A DNA stretch of 5,316 nucleotides from an uncultured Syntrophobacterales bacterium (GTDB lineage: Bacteria; Desulfobacterota; Syntrophia; Syntrophales; UBA5619), in contig CAIUXU010000463.1 in the NCBI GenBank assembly GCA_903903205.1, positions 1 through 5,316 of the forward strand. The letters run 5' to 3'. The position numbers and the translations under genes were made by a program. Shown piece by piece: positions 1 through 5,316 of this stretch. The notes under the pieces are model-generated. The model ran no database searches. It had not been told where the DNA came from and saw nothing but the letters and a program-made list of their open reading frames with translations. The stretch's first letter is position 1. Each line of letters opens with the position of its first letter.

Positions 1-579
1 ATCCTGATTGTGGACTGGGACGTCCACCACGGCAATGGCACGCAGTATGCTTTTTACGAAAAGAACCAGGTTCTCTACTTTTCGACGCATCAGTACCCGG
101 CTTACCCCGGAACGGGCGGCGCGGCGGAGATGGGCGTGGGGGAGGGGCGCGGCTATACGCTCAATGTCCCCCTGCGGCTCGGGGCGAACGATGCCCTCTA
201 CGTCCGCGTGTTCCGGGAGCTCCTCAGCCCGGTTGTCCGAAGCTTCCGGCCGGAGCTCATCCTGGTCTCTGCAGGATTCGATCCCTATATCGGCGACCCC
301 CTGGGGGAGATGAAGCTGACGCCGGAGGGCTTCGCCTGCATGACCCGCATCCTGCTCGACCTGGCGGATGAGTGGTGTGGCGGCCGTCTGGTGATGGTGC
401 TCGAAGGGGGTTATAATATTCAGGGATTGAAGAAATGTGTTCGAGCGGTTCTGTTGGAAATGGTTGGGGAGACCCGGGTGACGGAGGAGACGCTGAACCG
501 GATGGTCAGCGAAACAGGTGAGCTTGCAGACCGGGTGATCGGGCAGGCGCGGGATCGGTGGGCGCCTTACTGGAAATAG
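1..579 (+). CDS. Histone deacetylase / acetoin-utilization (AcuC-like) family deacylase, C-terminal part
   Basis: This is a zinc-dependent deacylase of the arginase/deacetylase fold, cut by the left window edge; frame 1 is open from base 1. Of a family length of about 300-345 residues, the last 192 are present. The fragment begins in the metal-binding strand with DWDVHHGNGT; by analogy with HDAC8, the second Asp (fragment residue 7) and first His (9) are zinc ligands. The third ligand is the Asp of AGFDPYIGDP (residue 94), and the catalytic Tyr lies in LEGGYN (Tyr138), the form usual in class II and bacterial members. The upstream His pair of the active site lies outside the window. Likely substrates are acyl-lysine in proteins or a small acetylated amine; the sequence does not say which. 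The protein is probably cytoplasmic. The stop codon is embedded in the gatC ribosome binding site, so it looks co-transcribed with gatCAB. The family call is firm; the substrate is unknown. Confidence 0.93.
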   Translation: MLIVDWDVHHGNGTQYAFYEKNQVLYFSTHQYPAYPGTGGAAEMGVGEGRGYTLNVPLRLGANDALYVRVFRELLSPVVRSFRPELILVSAGFDPYIGDPLGEMKLTPEGFACMTRILLDLADEWCGGRLVMVLEGGYNIQGLKKCVRAVLLEMVGETRVTEETLNRMVSETGELADRVIGQARDRWAPYWK

Positions 580-583
580 GAGG
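578..583 (+). promoter_or_regulatory. Ribosome binding site of gatC (AGGAGG)
   Basis: A perfect AGGAGG overlaps the TAG stop of the deacylase gene and lies 5 nt before a TTG codon at 589. This decides the TTG start for gatC, because no ATG or GTG in that frame is placed near a Shine-Dalgarno sequence. The overlap with the upstream stop suggests translational coupling. Confidence 0.85.
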
Positions 584-588
584 ATTCG

Positions 589-885
589 TTGGAGAATATC
601 AAGATCAGCCAGGATGAAGTAAACCACGTGGCCCATCTGGCGAGGCTGGAGTTTGGCGAGCAGGAGAAGGAGAAATTCACATCCCAGTTGAACGATATCC
701 TTCGATATATGGACAAACTAAGCGAGGTGGATACGGCCGGCGTCGAACCGATGACCCACGCAATCGCCCAGAAGAACGCCTTCCGCATGGATGTGGTCGG
801 CGGCTCCCTCCCTCCGGAGCTTGCCCTGGCCAATGCGCCGGAGTCTCGCGGGGGCTGTTTTCAGGTCCCAAAGGTGATTGAGTGA
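589..885 (+). CDS. gatC: Aspartyl/glutamyl-tRNA(Asn/Gln) amidotransferase subunit C
   Basis: GatC is the small subunit of the GatCAB amidotransferase. It wraps around the GatA-GatB interface and stabilises the complex; it has no catalytic role. The product is 98 residues, within the usual 93-100. Family landmarks are an N-terminal helix containing VNHVAHLARLEF (from about residue 11), a second helix with LNDILRYMDKLSEVDT, the stretch GVEPMTHA, and a C-terminal VPKVIE ending typical of the family. Translation starts at TTG (read as Met, giving MENIKISQ), supported by a perfect AGGAGG 5 nt upstream. It sits 9 nt after the deacylase stop and 61 nt before the chosen gatA start. Nothing is missing or disrupted. 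The identification is secure from sequence and from the adjacent gatA and gatB. Confidence 0.96.
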   Translation: MENIKISQDEVNHVAHLARLEFGEQEKEKFTSQLNDILRYMDKLSEVDTAGVEPMTHAIAQKNAFRMDVVGGSLPPELALANAPESRGGCFQVPKVIE

Positions 886-930
886 TAGCAGCGCCACGGT
901 ATCCGATTTTTTCACGAAGCCGTCCCAAAC

Positions 931-936
931 AGAGGA
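931..936 (+). promoter_or_regulatory. Probable ribosome binding site of gatA (AGAGGA)
   Basis: A purine-rich AGAGGA lies 10 nt before the ATG at 947. An in-frame TTG at 938 is only 1 nt from this site, too close to be used with it. This favours the ATG start of gatA. The spacing is slightly long, so the site is of moderate quality. Confidence 0.55.
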
Positions 937-946
937 ATTGACGAAA

Positions 947-2402
<1,456 letters not shown>

Positions 2403-2413
<11 letters not shown>

Positions 2414-3833
2414 ACCGGTTATCGGGCTGGAGATCCACGCCCAGCTCCTCACGGATACGAAGATATTCTGCGGCTGCTCCGCGAAGTTCGGCGCGGCGCC
2501 AAACACCCACACCTGCCCAGTCTGTCTCGGGATGCCCGGGGTGCTCCCGGTGCTCAACCGGAAGGTCGTGGAGTTCATGATAAAGATGGCTCTCGCGACA
2601 AATTGTGCCGTAAACCGGGAATGCAACTTTGCCCGAAAAAACTACTTCTATCCGGATCTTCCCAAAGGATACCAGATCTCCCAGTACGCCCTTCCGCCCG
2701 CCGAGCACGGCTGGGTGGATGTGGAATTCGACGGCAGGCAGAAGAGAATCGGGATCACGCGAATCCACATGGAAGAGGATGCCGGGAAACTGATGCACGA
2801 CGAGCACAACCCCGCAAGCTATGTCGATCTGAACCGGACGGGTGTGCCGCTGATCGAGATTGTTAGCGAACCGGACATCCGGAGTGCGGAAGAGGCGGCG
2901 GCCTATCTGCGGCGTCTGCACGAAATCCTCGTCTATCTCGAGATCTGCGATGGAAACATGGAGGAGGGAAGCTTCCGCTGCGATGCGAACATCTCGCTGC
3001 GCCCGCGGGGGACAGAACCCTTCGGGACCCGGGCTGAGCTCAAGAACATGAATTCATTCCGAAACGTCCAGCGCGCCCTCGAATACGAGATCAAACGCCA
3101 GCAATACGTCCTCGAAGGGGGCGGACAGGTGGTTCAGGAAACCCGCCTCTGGGACGACACGGCGGGCGTGACCCACTCCATGCGGGGCAAGGAGGAGGCG
3201 CACGACTACCGTTACTTCCCCGATCCGGACCTGGTCCCCATCGTGATCGACGACGCCTGGATCGAAGAGGTCCGGAAGGCTCAGCCTGAGTTACCATTGG
3301 AGAAACGGGAGCGCTTCATGCGGGCGTACCAGATTCCGGCGTACGATGCGGGCGTCCTTACCACGAGCCGGGCGCTGGCCGACTATTACGAGGAGGTCGT
3401 CCGCCTCTGCGGCGAGCCGAAGATCGCCGCCAACTGGGTCATGGGCGACATTCTCCGGTTTCTGAACGAAGAAAAACGCGATATCCGGGAGTGCCCCATC
3501 GCCCCCGCCTCGCTTGCCGGGATGATCCGCCTCATTCAGGAGGGGACGATCAACGGGAAGATGGCCAAAGAGGTCAGCGAGGCGATGTACAAAAGCGGCA
3601 AGACGCCGCAGGCGATCATCGAAGAGAAGGGCCTTGTCCAGATCACCGACGAAGGCGCCCTGAGCGAGACGATCGCCGAGATCATCGGGAAGAACCCGGC
3701 CCAGGTCGAGCAGTACCGGGGTGGGAAGGACAAGGTCTTCGGCTTCTTCGTCGGCCAGGCAATGAAGGCGACGCAAGGAAAGGCGAACCCCCAGATGATC
3801 AATGACCTCCTGAAAAAGATGCTGGCGGGGTGA
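2403..3833 (+). CDS. gatB: Aspartyl/glutamyl-tRNA(Asn/Gln) amidotransferase subunit B
   Basis: GatB binds the misacylated tRNA, activates the side-chain carboxylate with ATP, and transfers to it the ammonia made by GatA. The product is 476 residues, the standard length. It opens with MEFEPVIGLEIHAQL, the family's N-terminal signature, which fixes the start at 2403. The cradle domain covers about residues 1-295. It carries a probable zinc site formed by Cys23, Cys25, Cys38 and Cys41 (CGC then CPVC) and includes YFYPDLPKGYQISQ, HMEEDAGK and YRYFPDPDLVP (from Tyr269). A helical domain and a C-terminal YqeY-like tRNA-binding tail (about 330-476, with NWVMGDILR and MINDLLKKML) complete it. It overlaps gatA by 11 nt and is followed after 6 nt by mtnA. 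It appears fully functional. Whether the enzyme serves Gln, Asn or both cannot be decided without knowing whether GlnRS and AsnRS are encoded elsewhere. Confidence 0.97.
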
Positions 3834-3839
3834 CAAGCA

Positions 3840-5081
3840 ATGGGAAAAGAGATTCGCACCGTGTTCTGGCAAGACGATGCCGTTGTGATGATCGATCAGC
3901 GGGCGCTGCCGCTTGTGGAGCGGCATGTCACCTGCACCGATTACCGTGAGGTCATCGCGGCGATCAAGGACCTGACTGTCCGTGGCGCACCGGCCATTGG
4001 CGTCGCTGCGGCGCTGGGAATCGCCCTCGGCGTTCGATCCCTTCCCGACGCATCCCCTGCGATGATAAGGGACTCCTTCAACGAAATCTGCAATCAATTC
4101 GCGGCCGCGCGGCCGACGGCCCGGAACCTCTTTTGGGGAATCGAGCGGATGAAACGGTGTTTCGACGAAACCCTGGCCCATCTCCCGGGAGAAGATGAGA
4201 ACCCTCGTCTTTCGGAGGCGGCCCCTTCCTCCCCTTCGAAACGATTCTCCTCCGCAAAGAGAAGAGACGCCGAAAAAACGCTATCACTTTTTCCTGGAGA
4301 GATTATCGATAACGGGGCCTTGGGAGAGGATGCTCCGGTCGGACAAGAAACGGGAAACACCCTGCAATCCGTCCGGCAGGCGCTGATCGCCGAGGCGATC
4401 CGGATCGGCGAGGAGGATATCGCGATCAACCGGCGTCTCGGCGCCAATGGTCGGGATCTGATCCCGGACGGCGCCCGGATCCTGACCCACTGCAATGCTG
4501 GGGCGCTGGCCACCGCCGGCTATGGAACGGCCCTCGGTGTCATCCGTGCGGCATGGGAGGATGGCAAAAAACTCCATGTTTACGTAGATGAAACCCGTCC
4601 CGTCCTGCAGGGGGCGAGGCTGACGGCATGGGAATTGATGCGCGAAGCGATCCCCTGTACGCTGATTGCGGATAACATGGCGGGCTTTCTGATGAAGCAG
4701 GGAAAGGTCGATCTGGTCATCGTCGGCGCGGACCGTATCGCCGCCAACGGCGACACGGCAAACAAGATCGGGACCTACGCCGTCGCGGTTCTCGCCCGGG
4801 CGCACGGGATACCCCTCTACATTGCGGCGCCCCTCTCGACGATCGATCCGGCAATCGCCGACGGCGGGCTGATCCCGATTGAGGAGCGAGACCCCGCCGA
4901 GCTGACCCATTGCGGCGGCGGCCGGACCGCCCCGGAGGGGGTCTCCGTCTGGAATCCCGCCTTCGATGTGACGCCCCACGATCTGATTGCGGCCATCGTG
5001 ACCGAGGCAGGCGTCATCCGTCCGCCCTTCACCGAAGGAATCCGGAAGGTCTGGCCAGAATTGCAATCTACGGAAGCATAG
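3840..5081 (+). CDS. mtnA: S-methyl-5-thioribose-1-phosphate isomerase, with an unusual internal insertion
   Basis: MtnA converts 5-methylthioribose-1-phosphate to 5-methylthioribulose-1-phosphate in methionine/methylthioadenosine salvage, in the cytoplasm. It belongs to the eIF2B-like sugar-phosphate isomerase family. Landmarks are VRGAPAIG (Arg48 onward, substrate binding), THCNAGALAT with catalytic Cys218, VYVDETRP, DNMAG, VGADRIAANGD with catalytic Asp298, and NPAFDVTPHDLI near the end. The Cys-Asp spacing of 80 equals Cys160/Asp240 in Bacillus subtilis MtnA. The product is 413 residues against about 350 usual. The excess is one block at about residues 114-176 between the N-terminal and catalytic domains (see separate entry). 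The ATG lies 6 nt after the gatB stop; a weak GGGGTG at 3827-3832 may serve as ribosome binding site. The link to gatB is probably transcriptional rather than functional. Without the oxygen-dependent later steps, the product could feed an anaerobic MTA shunt; that is inference. Confidence 0.95.
   Translation: MGKEIRTVFWQDDAVVMIDQRALPLVERHVTCTDYREVIAAIKDLTVRGAPAIGVAAALGIALGVRSLPDASPAMIRDSFNEICNQFAAARPTARNLFWGIERMKRCFDETLAHLPGEDENPRLSEAAPSSPSKRFSSAKRRDAEKTLSLFPGEIIDNGALGEDAPVGQETGNTLQSVRQALIAEAIRIGEEDIAINRRLGANGRDLIPDGARILTHCNAGALATAGYGTALGVIRAAWEDGKKLHVYVDETRPVLQGARLTAWELMREAIPCTLIADNMAGFLMKQGKVDLVIVGADRIAANGDTANKIGTYAVAVLARAHGIPLYIAAPLSTIDPAIADGGLIPIEERDPAELTHCGGGRTAPEGVSVWNPAFDVTPHDLIAAIVTEAGVIRPPFTEGIRKVWPELQSTEA
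4179..4367 (+). other. In-frame insertion of about 60 codons within mtnA, atypical codon use
   Basis: Residues 114-176 of the MtnA product have no counterpart in the B. subtilis protein as I know it. Family numbering is offset by about -3 before this block and +58 after it, so about 61 residues are extra. The block is hydrophilic, rich in Ser, Pro, Glu, Lys, Arg and Gly (for example SSPSKRFSSAKRRDAEK), and probably a flexible surface linker. By hand count only 31 of 63 codons end in G or C, against 51 of 63 for the codons immediately downstream. It includes codons rare in this window, such as AGA AGA and CTA TCA CTT TTT CCT. The frame is kept on both sides. I saw no convincing terminal inverted repeats or target duplication. 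It could be an inserted mini-element, an expanded linker, or a lineage-specific loop. Confidence 0.7.
4181..4192. repeat. Perfect 12-bp palindrome at the 5' edge of the mtnA insertion
   Basis: TCTCCCGGGAGA equals its own reverse complement over all 12 bases. It coincides with the point where the MtnA product departs from the family. It could be chance or a remnant of the event that created the insertion. No loop is present, so it is not a terminator. Confidence 0.5.
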
Positions 5082-5085
5082 GGGA

Positions 5086-5316
5086 TTATACGACCCGCTC
5101 AAAGAGGCAGAGCCCCTCGCGCATCTTCCGGCGAATCGAAGCGCTCTGCTCCAGTTCGATCAGATGGACATAGGTCTCATTGAGGGCAAGGAAACGGTCA
5201 AACGCCGGAAGGTCTTCCCCGAAGATGAACCGGGCGACATCGCCGCTGCTCCGCTCTCCCTCCGCCAAAGCCTGCAAGGCAAGTTTTGATCGTTCGTGGT
5301 GGTGCTCCCGCATCCC
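5086..5316 (-). CDS. Probable MBL-fold metallo-hydrolase, C-terminal winged-helix segment (partial)
   Basis: This is the 3' end of a minus-strand gene cut by the right window edge; the frame is still open at 5316 (a Gly codon precedes the Met at 5313), so that Met is probably internal. The 76 visible residues include HHHERSKLALQALAEG, then GDVARFIFG, then FDRFLALNETYVHLIELEQ. This resembles the helical/winged-helix domain that follows the catalytic domain in LACTB2-like metallo-beta-lactamase-fold hydrolases, where a His-x-x-Arg helix leads into a small winged helix ending in an ALNET-x-x-HL helix. The zinc-binding HxHxDH motif would lie outside the window, so the catalytic role cannot be checked. 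The TAA stop is 4 nt from the end of mtnA on the opposite strand, so the genes converge and this one belongs to a different transcript. The substrate is unknown. Confidence 0.6.
   Translation of the reverse strand, partial: GMREHHHERSKLALQALAEGERSSGDVARFIFGEDLPAFDRFLALNETYVHLIELEQSASIRRKMREGLCLFERVV

Noticed and set aside
938..943. TTGACG resembling a -35 promoter element just before gatA
   Set aside because: No matching -10 sequence at the right spacing; any start would fall inside gatA.
878..946. Longer gatA from the TTG at 878, adding 23 residues
   Set aside because: The extension (starting SDSSATVSDFF) has no similarity to GatA N-termini. The ATG at 947 gives the canonical start and length and has a purine-rich site upstream.
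3291..4181. Minus-strand open frame of 296 codons opposite gatB and mtnA
   Set aside because: It is an antisense shadow; conserved protein motifs on the plus strand account for the sequence.
4272..4293. A-run and T-run in the mtnA insertion that could pair as a short hairpin
   Set aside because: Only a 6-bp A/T-rich stem with a loop of about 10 nt inside a coding frame; too weak for a terminator.
4284..5102. Minus-strand open frame of 272 codons opposite mtnA
   Set aside because: It is an antisense shadow of the conserved catalytic domain of MtnA, and its 5' end runs into the minus-strand hydrolase gene in another frame.

Overview
The window is about 5.3 kb of GC-rich bacterial DNA (GC-rich third codon positions, strong AGGAGG-type ribosome binding sites). 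It holds no RNA genes, CRISPR arrays or insertion sequences that I can see. The gene set is GatCAB, MtnA, a class II HDAC-like deacylase and an MBL-fold hydrolase tail. This suggests a Gram-negative anaerobe of the Desulfobacterota (Syntrophus/Geobacter-like), but that placement is an inference from gene content and order, not from a phylogenetic marker.

Layout. Bases 1-579 (+) are the C-terminal part of a histone-deacetylase/acetoin-utilization family protein whose start lies before the window. Four plus-strand genes follow at close spacing: gatC (589-885, TTG start), gatA (947-2413), gatB (2403-3833, overlapping gatA by 11 nt) and mtnA (3840-5081). No internal terminator is visible, so the five genes look like one transcription unit. 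At the right edge a minus-strand gene (5086 to beyond 5316) converges on mtnA with a 4-nt gap. It is the C-terminal winged-helix part of a probable metallo-beta-lactamase-fold hydrolase.

Function. GatC, GatA and GatB form the tRNA-dependent amidotransferase that converts Glu-tRNA(Gln) and/or Asp-tRNA(Asn) to the correctly amidated species. All three subunits look intact: GatA has its Lys-cisSer-Ser triad and GatB its Cys zinc site. MtnA isomerises 5-methylthioribose-1-phosphate in methionine/MTA salvage. The deacylase probably acts on acyl-lysine or a small acylated amine.

The most unusual item is inside mtnA. The protein is 413 residues, against about 350 for the family, and the excess is a single hydrophilic block of about 60 residues (roughly 114-176) between the N-terminal domain and the catalytic domain. 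Its codon usage differs sharply from its surroundings, and a perfect 12-bp palindrome sits at its 5' edge. The catalytic residues on both sides are retained. Otherwise this is an ordinary housekeeping region, and I do not see a new multi-gene system.
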